Source: Pseudobacteriovorax antillogorgiicola
Lineage (GTDB): Bacteria; Bdellovibrionota_B; Oligoflexia; Oligoflexales; RGVZ01
Direction of reading: 5' to 3'
DNA: 55,989 nucleotides
Assembly: GCA_945898195.1 (NCBI GenBank)
Contig: CAMDHM010000014.1
Coordinates: 1 to 55,989, forward strand
In this document: positions 43,132 to 51,660 of the stretch, in pieces
Numbering within the stretch: position 1 is the first letter of the stretch
How the letters are laid out: each line of letters starts with the position of its first letter
Notes under the pieces: model-generated
Told to the model about the DNA's origin: nothing
Database searches by the model: none
What the model saw: the letters and a program-made list of their open reading frames with translations, nothing else
Position numbers and translations under genes: made by a program

Positions 43132-43590
43132 ATGCAAAAACACCTAAAAAAAATCGCCCGCCTCGATCCAGTCGTCGGAATCAAACAAAAACGGGTCGAT
43201 GAAGAGGCCATTATTTTGGCTAATATCAGGCGCGAGAAAGCCCGAATGGAATCTGAGTTAATTGCCTGGCAGCAACGCTACTTGAATGGGGTGGGGCAAC
43301 TTAATACGGAGCGAGAATCTGCGGGCCGGGGAATGCTTTCGGCATTGGAGTCTGCTGTGGATCACGCCCGCGAGACCTTGTTTGCTCTTTTTCAAAGGCT
43401 TAAGGAAGTTGATGGCGTGGAGCATTCGCAAGTGATGCAGCTTAACATTGTGCAGCGAGAGTTAAGTGCGGTGGAGAAACTTCAAGAGGCGCACAAAATC
43501 AGGATGAGGAAGGAACTTTCTCGCCATGAGCAGAAGGGTCTTGATGAAATTGCGCTTCGCAGATTTTTACAGTCGAGGGTGACCCAATGA
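43132..43590 (+). CDS. fliJ: FliJ-like flagellar export chaperone
   Basis: A 152-residue almost entirely helical coiled-coil protein, with the FliJ pattern: LKKIARLDPVVGIKQKRVDEEAIILA at the start, then two long antiparallel helices (about 25-90 and 95-150). Such proteins form the rotor-like stalk of the FliI hexamer. Sequence conservation in this family is low, so position between fliI and a MotE-like gene carries much of the weight. The stop overlaps the next gene by four bases (ATGA). Confidence 0.85.
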   Translation: MQKHLKKIARLDPVVGIKQKRVDEEAIILANIRREKARMESELIAWQQRYLNGVGQLNTERESAGRGMLSALESAVDHARETLFALFQRLKEVDGVEHSQVMQLNIVQRELSAVEKLQEAHKIRMRKELSRHEQKGLDEIALRRFLQSRVTQ

Positions 43591-44477
43591 TTCATATCTC
43601 CGAGAATAAAACAAATGGCTTTCCGACGTGGCTTAAATGGGTCGGCGCTTTTAAAATCACTTTAGTCGCCGTTTTTTTTGCGGTGCAATCGGGTCAACTG
43701 ACCTTTGGTGAGTCTGGGCTCCATGCTGCCGAGGGCGGCGTGGAGGGCGCTGCATTGCCTGCTACCCCTGTGCCGGTTGCTGACGGCGCGCGAAAAAGTT
43801 TTCTAGACGATCTGCTTGAGTTGCCAACACTCAACCGGGATAAGCTTCAGAAGGAAGATGTGGCGCGGTATTTAACTATGGCCGATCGCAAAAAAAAGCA
43901 GATCGATGAGCGGGTCACGATACTTGGTAAGCGAGAAAGGCAACTTCAAAACTTAGAAAAGTCTATTGACGACAAATTGAAACGCCTCGATGAGGAAAGA
44001 AAGTTTTTTGCTCAGAGCATCCAGCAAGAGAAGGATTTGCAGGGCCAACGCCTCGATAAATTGGTCGAGCTATACGATAAGATGGAGCCAAAGAAGGCGT
44101 CGCCCGTCATTGAGAAGATGGACGAAGACCTTGTGGTCGCGTTATTTAAACGCCTTCGTCAAAAACAGGTGACGTTGATTCTTGAAACTATGAGCGCCGA
44201 TAAATCTGTGAAGCTCAGTGAGTATTTTGGGCGGGTTCGTTCCGGCAAAGAATACGATTTGCTGAAGGAAATGAATTCGTCTTTGCGCAAAGAATTTTCG
44301 GATTGCAAGGGACTACCGAAAGAACCGTTGGTCGAAAGTCCAGCCGAAAAATCGGCGGTGCCTGCGGCAAAAACAGCTTCGGCCGCAGTTCCCTCGGCCC
44401 CCCCGGTAACGCCTGTGGTTCAGGCATCTCCCGTGGCATCTCCGGCAGCGGCATCTCCGCCGCCACCATCGCCCTAA
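43587..44477 (+). CDS. MotE-like protein (flagellar motor chaperone family)
   Basis: A 296-residue protein with a membrane segment near the N-terminus (about 22-40), a long coiled coil (105-165) and the MotE/MgtE-N-like helical domain (about 168-235: KLVELYDKMEPKKASPVIEKMDEDLVVALFKRLRQKQVTLILETM). The end is P/A/S-rich. MotE in alphaproteobacteria is a chaperone for the stator partner MotC; genes of this type also follow fliJ in many other bacteria. The domain faces the periplasm if the N-terminus is inside. It overlaps fliJ by four bases and is the last flagellar gene of the run; a convergent lgt follows after 30 bases. Confidence 0.78.
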   Translation: MIHISENKTNGFPTWLKWVGAFKITLVAVFFAVQSGQLTFGESGLHAAEGGVEGAALPATPVPVADGARKSFLDDLLELPTLNRDKLQKEDVARYLTMADRKKKQIDERVTILGKRERQLQNLEKSIDDKLKRLDEERKFFAQSIQQEKDLQGQRLDKLVELYDKMEPKKASPVIEKMDEDLVVALFKRLRQKQVTLILETMSADKSVKLSEYFGRVRSGKEYDLLKEMNSSLRKEFSDCKGLPKEPLVESPAEKSAVPAAKTASAAVPSAPPVTPVVQASPVASPAAASPPPPSP

Positions 44478-44507
44478 TCAGGACCTACGGTACAGAACTC
44501 GTCTCGC

Positions 44508-45302
44508 TCAGGTGGCAGCAGCCGAAGATTTCCGACTCTGGGAGATAACGAGAACGATGGCTCCGAACAGCCACATGAGCGCGCACAGAACTTGGCCCAT
44601 GGAGAATGGTCCAAGGACGGTGCCCAGTTGGGCGTCGGGCTCTCGGAAAAACTCTGCGATAAATCTGAAGCTGGCATAGCCAAGAATAAACGTTGCCGAG
44701 ACGGCGCCTATTTTTGGTTTTCGTGAGTAAACAAATAAAGTTAACGCCAGCAAGAACCATCCTTCCAAAAAGGATTCATAGAGCTGGGAGGGATGCCGGG
44801 TTAACGGTCCACCGGTCGGAAAAACCATGGCCCATGGGACATCGGTGACCCGCCCCCACAATTCTCCGTTGATGAAGTTGCCAATCCTTCCAAAACCAAG
44901 GCCCACCGGGATGATGGCTGCAACATGATCGGTCAGGTTTAGAAAACTGGTGTTATTGCGACGGCTGAAGAGAAGCAGGCCGAGAATCATGCCCACGAGA
45001 CCACCGTGGAAGGAAAGTCCACCCTGCCAAATCATCGGGATTTCGCTCAGGTGATGCTGGTAGTAGTCAAAGTTGTAAATGAAAACATAAGCAATTCTGG
45101 CGCCAAGGATCATTCCGACCAGGGCGTAGACGAGGCAGGTTTCAATTTGTTCGTCCGTCATTTTCAGTCTGCCCTTGCGCGCGGCGCGACGTAAAAACAA
45201 AAACTCGGCCACAAGACCGATGATGTACATGAGTGAGTACCAGCGCAGCTGAAACGGCCCGATGGTGAAAATTGCAGGGTCAATATTCGGATATGGCAGC
45301 AT
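44508..45302 (-). CDS. lgt: Phosphatidylglycerol-prolipoprotein diacylglyceryl transferase
   Basis: A 264-residue multi-pass inner-membrane enzyme that attaches diacylglycerol to the lipobox cysteine, the first step of lipoprotein maturation. The signature GRIGNFINGELWG is at 138-150, with HGGLVGMILG before it and RHPSQLYES after it; about seven membrane segments are visible. Start ATG at 45302 is followed by LPYPNIDPAIFTIGPFQLRWY, the standard N-terminus. It serves the many lipoproteins of this window. The 111-base gap to the divergent gene at 45414 contains no clear promoter. Confidence 0.96.
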   Translation of the reverse strand: MLPYPNIDPAIFTIGPFQLRWYSLMYIIGLVAEFLFLRRAARKGRLKMTDEQIETCLVYALVGMILGARIAYVFIYNFDYYQHHLSEIPMIWQGGLSFHGGLVGMILGLLLFSRRNNTSFLNLTDHVAAIIPVGLGFGRIGNFINGELWGRVTDVPWAMVFPTGGPLTRHPSQLYESFLEGWFLLALTLFVYSRKPKIGAVSATFILGYASFRFIAEFFREPDAQLGTVLGPFSMGQVLCALMWLFGAIVLVISQSRKSSAAAT

Positions 45303-45413
45303 TTTTTGCCCTTTTTGTTGAGTAAATGGTACCGGACACCGGGGGGTGGCCGCAACCGCGAAAAAGTTCTGATTCGTGTTAGACTAGGAATATCCTTCAA
45401 CAGGTTGCAAATC

Positions 45414-47900
45414 ATGGATGAGAAGCGCGACATGTCAGCCGCTCAGCTGGCGCGAATCCTGCGCGAGGCCCGCGCCAATGGCGCGCCGATGGCTGAGGTT
45501 ATCGAACGTGGACTGGCGGCAATTAGACCTAAGCCTCCAGAACAGCCGATGCACAAGAAATTTGAGGCTCAAAGTGCGGCACCTGGAAAGCAGGATGCTG
45601 CGCAGCTTCGCAGAATGTTATCGGCTTTGATCGACTCTGGGGGGAGGTGGCCCCAGCTTCAACCGGTCGCCTGGAAGCTCTTCATGCTGTCGCCGGCCGA
45701 TGTTTCTGCGGCTCATTTTTTGGAACTTTGTGCCCTACATGGAACCAAGCAGGAGTTGATGGACCTCGCCGGCACTTTACGCGAAGGTCGGCATTCATTT
45801 TACCTCCATTTGCACCCGTCGGTTCGCGAACAGCTTGCCCTCATAGCTTGGACTGGCGGACGATTTGATCTCGTTGCTGAATCCTTGATTCGCGTTCGGG
45901 ACTCGGCGCAATTATTGCCATCCGAACGCCTTCTCGTCTTCTTGTTTCTTTCTGGAAGCTCGGATCCCGTTCCGGCATTTATGTATTTTCGTGCCCATCG
46001 GGCTTGCATTCTTGACGCCACCAAAAATTCTGATGCTGGACCGGCCTCTTCCTACGATGAGGTTGTTTTAAAGGCGGCGCGCCTTGCCCTTGACCTCGGA
46101 TTTGATTTTGATGTTCGTGACCTTGTCCGTCTTGTACCTCGAAATAGCGAACGTTACGCCGATGCCGTGGAATTGCTTAATCAAACGGTTAAAGAATCTC
46201 CGGCAGCTGCGGCAGATCCTTTGGAAGTTCAGTTGAGTGAGGGGACCTGGCAACAACGCATCGAGGTTCTTGATCGCCGTTTGGCTTCAGCCCGTCGGTC
46301 GGCTGGATCGCGCGATCCGGGGCGCGCTCGTTTGAATGAGGTGTTCAAGGGCGCGTTGAATTATTTGCCGCAAATCCCAGATGCCTGGGCACAACTATCT
46401 GAACTGATTGTTTTGAATCGAGACCTGGCTGGCATTGTTCCAGCTCTGTACGCACCCCTTCAATTAAATGCGCTGACGTTTCATCCGGCCTCACTGGATG
46501 CTGCCCTTTGGCAAGGGCCGTTGAAGGTTGAAGTGGATGCTTCGAACCTTCTGGATGCTTGGTGGCACGGCGTGGCTTTGCTGCATCAGTACATTGCCCA
46601 CGGCAGTGGTCACGAAGAAACGCTTTGGAAAAGTCGTCGGTTGATTTTGGATGTTTCGGCCAGTGCGGAGTTTGCATTGCCGTTTCGTTGGAGCGACCTG
46701 CTGCGTGCAGCAACCCTCCATGTGTCACGAAATCCCTATGCAATGATCCAACCCGGTGAGGACGAAAAACGAGCGATCCTTTCCCAACTGACGATCGCCG
46801 GCGAGTCTGATTCTTTTAGTGCACACGACATTGAAAATTATTTAAGGTCGAGCTGGCGAACGCCACTCATCGTCCTCACTGAGATGGAGCGCCTTGCCCG
46901 CCAAAAGAAAGCCCCTGATGTTCAGCGCCTTGCGATTCTAAAAAAGGCGGCAGTTGCAGGATTAACCAACACCGATCTTGACGCCATCTGGCATTCTGCT
47001 AACGCAACCCAAAGTGACGATTTGGCCTGGCGGGTGGCAACCATCCTTTCCACACGTCAGTCACTTGCGCCGTCGGTGCGGCATGCCCTCGATATTTCGG
47101 GTGAGAAACGCGGGTTTTGCCTGTTTCTTGCTCCAACCATGGATGCAATGGAAGTGGCCGTCTTGGCGGGGCTCGCGCCTCGCGAGGCGCGCTTTGCTCG
47201 CGCCATTTTGCGAACGGGTCCACGTCTGCCCAGCTTGTTAAGCCTTTTTGATAGCCGTGCGCGGCTTTTGAAGGGCGTGTCCTCACCGACGGGTTCCATT
47301 GAGGCAAATGTCGAAGGTGCCTTGAAGGGCCTCAAATGGTTGCCGCCGAATGCGCAAATGTATCGTTTCAGTCACGAGCAAGCAGCATTTGGCGGAGTTA
47401 CCCTGCCCCCGTTGGTCCAAGTAGCCCCGGCCACTGCTTGGGGGTTGCTGTATGTACTTTTAGGGCAGCGCCTCGGGATGAATGCTTGGAACTGGCAGGT
47501 GAGTCGGCTTGCGTCGTTTGTTTCAGAAATGATTCCACGAGTGGCCCACATTCCGGAATATAAAACCCAGACGTCAAAAGTGGCCCGCTGGCTTCGTGAG
47601 CTCAGCGCAGAGGAACGCATTGCCTGGCAGGATTTGGGACAAGAAAGCCGCGCCTTCACCGATCAAGAGGCCCAGGATCTTTTAGGTAAGGTGTTGGCTC
47701 GTTTGACCACGATGATTCATCCCGATCATGGCCAAGCCTTGCAATCGTTACACCAGATGCGGCTAGAGCTTCCGGTATTGCGCGATTTGGAGGCTTGGCT
47801 ATTAGGCGATGAATACAGTGCCTGGCGCCAGCAGCAGGGCCTTGCCTCACGAATCATGGTGCCGCTAAACCTGCGGCGCCATGAAGTGATCAGTGTCTAA
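45414..47900 (+). CDS. Large soluble protein of unknown function (828 residues)
   Basis: I do not recognise this family. The protein has no signal peptide or membrane segment, is leucine/alanine-rich and appears mostly helical, with possible HEAT/ARM- or TPR-like stretches (for example 45-330). A short N-terminal helix (DMSAAQLARILREARANGAPMAEVIERGL) resembles a GspE-N/helical-hairpin type element seen in regulatory proteins. The C-terminus (KVLARLTTMIHPDHGQALQSLHQMR) is helical. The start is placed at ATG 45414; the frame is open to 45306, but that part overlaps the presumed promoter region. Codon use resembles its neighbours. Its stop overlaps the convergent HNH gene by four bases. Confidence 0.75.
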   Translation: MDEKRDMSAAQLARILREARANGAPMAEVIERGLAAIRPKPPEQPMHKKFEAQSAAPGKQDAAQLRRMLSALIDSGGRWPQLQPVAWKLFMLSPADVSAAHFLELCALHGTKQELMDLAGTLREGRHSFYLHLHPSVREQLALIAWTGGRFDLVAESLIRVRDSAQLLPSERLLVFLFLSGSSDPVPAFMYFRAHRACILDATKNSDAGPASSYDEVVLKAARLALDLGFDFDVRDLVRLVPRNSERYADAVELLNQTVKESPAAAADPLEVQLSEGTWQQRIEVLDRRLASARRSAGSRDPGRARLNEVFKGALNYLPQIPDAWAQLSELIVLNRDLAGIVPALYAPLQLNALTFHPASLDAALWQGPLKVEVDASNLLDAWWHGVALLHQYIAHGSGHEETLWKSRRLILDVSASAEFALPFRWSDLLRAATLHVSRNPYAMIQPGEDEKRAILSQLTIAGESDSFSAHDIENYLRSSWRTPLIVLTEMERLARQKKAPDVQRLAILKKAAVAGLTNTDLDAIWHSANATQSDDLAWRVATILSTRQSLAPSVRHALDISGEKRGFCLFLAPTMDAMEVAVLAGLAPREARFARAILRTGPRLPSLLSLFDSRARLLKGVSSPTGSIEANVEGALKGLKWLPPNAQMYRFSHEQAAFGGVTLPPLVQVAPATAWGLLYVLLGQRLGMNAWNWQVSRLASFVSEMIPRVAHIPEYKTQTSKVARWLRELSAEERIAWQDLGQESRAFTDQEAQDLLGKVLARLTTMIHPDHGQALQSLHQMRLELPVLRDLEAWLLGDEYSAWRQQQGLASRIMVPLNLRRHEVISV

Positions 47901-48451
47901 AACGCTTCTGGCAAAATCTGTGCAGCGCGCTCTGGCGTTTGCTTGATCGACTGGATGATTTCAACAGCTTTGGCTTGGCGTAAACTGCCTTCGGCCATCC
48001 TCTCGCACAAGTATCCTTCGGCTGGGTCGGTCAGCTCATAAATCGTGCTGTGCTGCGGCCAAAGGTTGCTGTCTTCGTTGCTTCCGCCCATACACAGCGG
48101 AATGTGATGGTCGATCTTGAATTGGGTGCGTTGCATTCTGGTCGTTGCATACCCGAGTTCTTCGTCATAACGGACAAAAAGCGCAGCCTTGCGGGACGAC
48201 TTTACGTTGCGTTCGCAGTAGGGAATTCTCTCGCCGTAGCGATAAGTATCTGGCTTGCCGCATTTGCTGCCGGGGGTCATCTGTTTGTTTGGGTTACGAG
48301 GGAAACGTCCCCCTTCATTAGGCCTGACACTGCTAGAAACGTTGGCGAGATAGGCTGCGGAGTCGCTTGGAGCTTCGCCGCAAGAGGTCATCAAAGATGC
48401 AAAAGAGAGGGCACTACAGGATAGAAACGCACGCAAGCAGAAACGACTCAT
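47897..48451 (-). CDS. Lipoprotein with secreted HNH-nuclease-like domain
   Basis: A 184-residue lipoprotein with a signal peptide ending LMTSC. The mature part carries CERNVKSSRKAALFVRYD and the core FKIDHHIPLCMGGSNEDSNLWPQ, which matches the HNH-type DHxIPLxxGGSNxxxNLWPQ pattern of secreted endonucleases; D, two H, G and N of the metal site are all present. Such a nuclease would sit in the outer membrane or periplasm and digest environmental or prey DNA. The start at ATG 48451 has AGGAG 8 bases upstream; an upstream ATG at 48466 would place that site inside the coding region. It could also be a regulator of phage or transformation DNA. Confidence 0.85.
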   Translation of the reverse strand: MSRFCLRAFLSCSALSFASLMTSCGEAPSDSAAYLANVSSSVRPNEGGRFPRNPNKQMTPGSKCGKPDTYRYGERIPYCERNVKSSRKAALFVRYDEELGYATTRMQRTQFKIDHHIPLCMGGSNEDSNLWPQHSTIYELTDPAEGYLCERMAEGSLRQAKAVEIIQSIKQTPERAAQILPEAF

Positions 48452-48628
48452 CTTCGGTCTCCTCATAGAGGGGCATTTGCGGCGCCCCGTAGAAACACCA
48501 GCCCAATCGCCGGCTTATATGGGAAAAACAATTCGATTCAGTGACTGACAAAAAGCGGATTCAGCCGATTTTGTATGTTAGCGAGCTCACTTGGGCAAGC
48601 AAAAAAGTCACTCGGACCCCATTCAAGG

Positions 48629-49345
48629 TCACTCGATGACATACCGAACGGCGATTTCTGGGGCCAATCCAAAGCCCACCGCGGGTCTCGTGCCGGCCAC
48701 CTGTCCGATAAATAAAGTCACCTGGGCCGACCATGTCACGGGATCGCCGAGCATCGTGTACTGCGCTCCGATGGGGAATCTCGGGTAAAGCCCTAGGGTG
48801 TCCAATTGAATCCCTAAGCCAGCCAGATAAAGGATTTTACCGCGACTGGCGTACCATTTTGGAAGGGTCGGCAAGGTGATGGAATTAAATTCATCATCAA
48901 AGAGTTTCAAGCGATCGATGATGATACCGACTCCAAGTTTTCCGTTGTAGTCCGACATATTTAACCCCACGTTCCAGGCGACCTCACCGTCCCCAACATA
49001 CTGACTGAGAATTCCAGTATTTCCTTGGCTGCCGGCACGAAGTCCAACACTCCAGATTCTTGGCTCCCGTCCGCGCCTTGGCAATTTCTTGCGGGGCGCT
49101 AAAAGGCGTCCGTCGTCGGCCCCAACATCATTTCTAGGATCATTTCCGCCAAGAGAATCAATTCGAGGTTTTGGTACTTCAAGTGCGCCCGAATCGGGGG
49201 GGGCGGAAATTTCGGGCGGTGAATTTTTTCCGCTTGGTCCAGGCATTGCTAAGGCCGGATGTTCCGTTGCCATCGCCATGCTGACCAAGAAGAACAGCCT
49301 CGTGTTTAGCTCAGTCCGACCCATTGATCTTCTCGTCATCGTCAT
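48629..49345 (-). CDS. Exported protein, probable small outer-membrane beta-barrel
   Basis: A 238-residue protein of unknown family. A signal peptide (core LFFLVSMAMATEHPALA) is cleaved before MPGPSG. A P/G/D-rich linker (40-95) is followed by alternating polar/hydrophobic strands ending in an aromatic-like strand IAVRYVIE (IWSVGLRAGS, VAWNVGLNMSD, LGVGIIIDRLKLFDD, ILYLAGLGIQLDT, WSAQVTLFIGQ, PAVGFGLAPEIAVRYV). This pattern suggests a barrel of eight or so strands. Three in-frame ATGs (49345, 49339, 49324) compete as starts; the first has no clear ribosome-binding site. The 163 bases between it and the HNH gene hold nothing I can name. Confidence 0.65.
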   Translation of the reverse strand: MTMTRRSMGRTELNTRLFFLVSMAMATEHPALAMPGPSGKNSPPEISAPPDSGALEVPKPRIDSLGGNDPRNDVGADDGRLLAPRKKLPRRGREPRIWSVGLRAGSQGNTGILSQYVGDGEVAWNVGLNMSDYNGKLGVGIIIDRLKLFDDEFNSITLPTLPKWYASRGKILYLAGLGIQLDTLGLYPRFPIGAQYTMLGDPVTWSAQVTLFIGQVAGTRPAVGFGLAPEIAVRYVIE

Positions 49346-49354
49346 TTTTTATGT

Positions 49355-49385
49355 CCGCCTTGTTCAATATATTAAGCCAAGGCGG
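49355..49385. promoter_or_regulatory. Perfect 8-bp inverted repeat in the divergent intergenic region
   Basis: CCGCCTTG (49355-49362) and CAAGGCGG (49378-49385) flank a 15-base A/T-rich centre. The position between the divergent barrel and CBS genes suggests an operator or a bidirectional terminator; there is no T-tract. Confidence 0.5.
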
Positions 49386-49431
49386 CATTGATTGGGAATA
49401 TTTCTTGCTTTCCTCCGAATGTACGATTTAT

Positions 49432-49451
49432 CGCGCGGGAGTATCCGCGCG
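49432..49451 (+). promoter_or_regulatory. GC-rich stem-loop in the CBS gene leader
   Basis: CGCGCGG, loop GAGTAT, CCGCGCG form a perfect 7-bp stem eight bases before the GGAGG ribosome-binding site of the CBS gene. Such a stem may protect the message or tune initiation; no factor can be named. Confidence 0.5.
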
Positions 49452-49470
49452 GTCCTGGTAGGAGGCGCAG

Positions 49471-49968
49471 ATGATTCCGTCGTCGAATTCAGAAAAAAAA
49501 GGCAAACCGTCCGTTGCGAAGCAGCGGTCGGAAAGTGAGATGACGCGGCATGTCCTTTGTGCCCTCATGGACGATCCCGTGGAGGACGCCTTTGCCTTGA
49601 TGCAAGACATTCACTGCCGCCATTTGCCGGTGGTTCAAGATGGCAAGCTCATTGGCATCATCTCTGATCGGGATATCCTTTTGCGCGCCACATTTGGCGA
49701 GGGCGGAATGATATTTCCTGACGTCAAGGTCGGCGAGATCATGAAGCGCGAGGTTATCAGTTGCCGACCATCTGCCAAACTATCGGCGGTTGCTGAAACT
49801 ATGGTGGAGAGGGAAATCGATTCTCTCCCGGTGACGGACAATGAAAATCATTTGCTTGGTATCATTACGTCGACGGATTTGCTGCGCGTGATGCAGCAGG
49901 ACCGTTCCGAGAACGGTGGGGCCGACAGTGTTTTGGATATCCTAAGCCTGCCCAAAGGCTCGTCCTGA
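49471..49968 (+). CDS. CBS-domain pair protein
   Basis: A 165-residue protein with a basic N-terminal stretch and two CBS motifs forming one Bateman module: first DPVEDAFALMQDIHCRHLPVVQDGKLIGIISDRDIL, then RPSAKLSAVAETMVEREIDSLPVTDNENHLLGIITSTDLL. Such modules bind adenosyl nucleotides (AMP, ATP, SAM) and act as energy sensors. The conserved DRD and STD residues that bind ribose-phosphate are both present. The ATG at 49471 follows GGAGG. It lies 18 bases before a small membrane gene. No partner enzyme domain is fused, so its target is unknown. Confidence 0.9.
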   Translation: MIPSSNSEKKGKPSVAKQRSESEMTRHVLCALMDDPVEDAFALMQDIHCRHLPVVQDGKLIGIISDRDILLRATFGEGGMIFPDVKVGEIMKREVISCRPSAKLSAVAETMVEREIDSLPVTDNENHLLGIITSTDLLRVMQQDRSENGGADSVLDILSLPKGSS

Positions 49969-49986
49969 ATTCCATCGGAGGCAGTT

Positions 49987-50460
49987 GTGGATCGACTCGA
50001 ATTTTATGCGAAAGTCCCCGACGGCGGGCCATGGTTTCTGTTGGCCACTGAAACGTGGCTGTTAATTGCTGCGGTCGTCGTGCTGAGTGCGACCATTTTG
50101 CTGGTTACGTGCCTTTCGGCCCGGCAATCTTCTGTGGCTGGCCGCCTGATGGCGGCCATTTTTCCCAGGCGTGCCGACAACCTCTTTATGAGGGTAAACA
50201 TTCAGCAAACCGACCAATCATCCCAGGCCTATTTGGCCTCGTTGGGATCCCATACGATGCGCCTTTATTCCAAATGTCGGCTTGATGCCGGTGCGATCAT
50301 TAGGATCACTCCCCCTGGAGTGCAGGTGGTCGTCCAGGAGATTCGACAAATTAGCGCTGAGCCACCCTGGTTCTCGATTGAAGCTGAGCCCGTTTTCCGC
50401 GATGATGTCACCAAGCGCAATTATCGAAAATTCCTTGGCGAACTTTCTCAGGTGGCTTGA
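49987..50460 (+). CDS. Small membrane protein with degenerate PilZ-like domain
   Basis: A 157-residue protein: one membrane segment (about 20-43, TWLLIAAVVVLSATILLVTCL) then a beta-rich cytoplasmic domain. LASLGSHTMRLYSKCRLDAGAIIRI has the rhythm of the PilZ DxSxxG region, but the DxSxxG residues are not conserved and no RxxxR motif is visible, so c-di-GMP binding is unlikely. The start is a GTG at 49987 with GGAGG seven bases upstream. It overlaps the lipoprotein gene that follows and comes 18 bases after the CBS gene; the three look like one unit. Confidence 0.7.
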   Translation: MDRLEFYAKVPDGGPWFLLATETWLLIAAVVVLSATILLVTCLSARQSSVAGRLMAAIFPRRADNLFMRVNIQQTDQSSQAYLASLGSHTMRLYSKCRLDAGAIIRITPPGVQVVVQEIRQISAEPPWFSIEAEPVFRDDVTKRNYRKFLGELSQVA

Positions 50461-50462
50461 TC

Positions 50463-51554
50463 ATGATGTTAACTCGCTGGACTTTACCCGTGGTGGTCTT
50501 GGGGATTTATTGTTGTGCGGTAGCAAACTCTTGCGGAAAAGATGTTGGCTCGGACCGCGGCACTCATCACTCGCCGAGTATTCTTGTAGACGATCGCAAT
50601 GTTCTAGATGCAACGGGGTTGGCTGTGGCCTCCAAGGGCGAGCTTGACGCCGCAATGGTCAATTCAATGGCCCTTGCCGATGCATCCCTTGGACGGATGT
50701 TTGATTTCGACGATGGTATTTTTTTAACGCCGGAGAATAAAAGTTCAGAGATTTCTGGAAAATTTGTCTTTTGTGACGGCGAAGTTATCGTCACAGACAT
50801 CGCCCGAATTGAGGGTAGAAATCTGAAGTTGACCTACGAGGCTGATGTCAGCAGCTGTGCGACAAAACCAGCCTTCACCAAGTCTTTTTCGTCCACGGCA
50901 TTGACGACGGATGATCTTATCGTTGATCGTCAGATTTCCGCATTCACTCTTACCTTTTCATGCAGCTCACGGGACCTATCGAAGTTGGGCTCAGATGGTA
51001 AGGCGAGCACCGTCATGGCAACGAGCGCTGCATTCTCGTGTCCAGCCCACGGGCAAGTTAAGCCCCAAACCGGCAGGGCTTACCGGTTTTTTGGACGGGT
51101 GGAAGGCCGCTATGTTGGCCCACGCAGTGAGGTTCCGATTGAGCAGCGCTTTTGGCGTGGTTATGACGATGGCTCATCAACCGGCGGCCCTTGTTTGATC
51201 AGTCGGGGCGCTGGCTCAAATTCAGAGGCGAATGCTGAGGTTAATTCTAATTTAGAATCAAAAGGCGACGTCCTCGGTGCTTGCCTTCTTTTCGAACGTT
51301 CGGAGTCGATTAATCTGGTCGACAACTCGAGAAAGGGTCATTTGTTGACGGCAACGACCTCGCCTCGTTCCAAAAATGGCAGCTTGTTCGACAATGGAAA
51401 CCTGAGCATCCAGATGAATGGCTGGTCTGCGGCAACTCGTTTTTCACCGCAAGACACTAATATAACGATGAATTTCAATGGTCCCGGGGGCGCCTGTGCG
51501 GCCTATATTTTGCGTCCAGCCGGCGTTAATTTTGAGGCGAAAGCCTGCCAATAG
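50463..51554 (+). CDS. Secreted lipoprotein of unknown function
   Basis: A 363-residue protein with a short signal peptide and probable lipobox ANSC. The rest has no recognised domain: a helical segment rich in Ala and Met (about 45-75), then beta-rich regions with five to six cysteines (CDGE, SCATKP, FSCSS, SCPAHG, GPCLIS), probably disulfide-bonded. It ends GPGGACAAYILRPAGVNFEAKACQ. Two adjacent ATGs (50463, 50466) are possible starts. The gene overlaps the previous one and is followed by the promoter of the FAD dehydrogenase. I cannot assign a function. Confidence 0.7.
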   Translation: MMLTRWTLPVVVLGIYCCAVANSCGKDVGSDRGTHHSPSILVDDRNVLDATGLAVASKGELDAAMVNSMALADASLGRMFDFDDGIFLTPENKSSEISGKFVFCDGEVIVTDIARIEGRNLKLTYEADVSSCATKPAFTKSFSSTALTTDDLIVDRQISAFTLTFSCSSRDLSKLGSDGKASTVMATSAAFSCPAHGQVKPQTGRAYRFFGRVEGRYVGPRSEVPIEQRFWRGYDDGSSTGGPCLISRGAGSNSEANAEVNSNLESKGDVLGACLLFERSESINLVDNSRKGHLLTATTSPRSKNGSLFDNGNLSIQMNGWSAATRFSPQDTNITMNFNGPGGACAAYILRPAGVNFEAKACQ

Positions 51555-51597
51555 CGCCGCCAAAAGGTTACAAGGGCACTCATCTTCATTAATACCT

Positions 51598-51627
51598 TGA
51601 CCTGTTTCAAGCAACATTCTAATAATC
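51598..51627 (+). promoter_or_regulatory. Sigma-70-type promoter of the FAD dehydrogenase gene
   Basis: TTGACC (51598-51603), 18 bases, then AATAAT (51622-51627); each box matches 5 of 6 consensus positions. The start point falls near 51634, about 27 bases before the ATG. Confidence 0.62.
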
Positions 51628-51660
51628 GACTCGGATTTCAATGAATAGGATTCCTTGCCG

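Noticed and set aside
49393-49412. Sigma-54-like TGGGAA...TTGC before the CBS gene
   Set aside because: The spacing is right but the -24 box is poor; no sigma-54 context for this gene.
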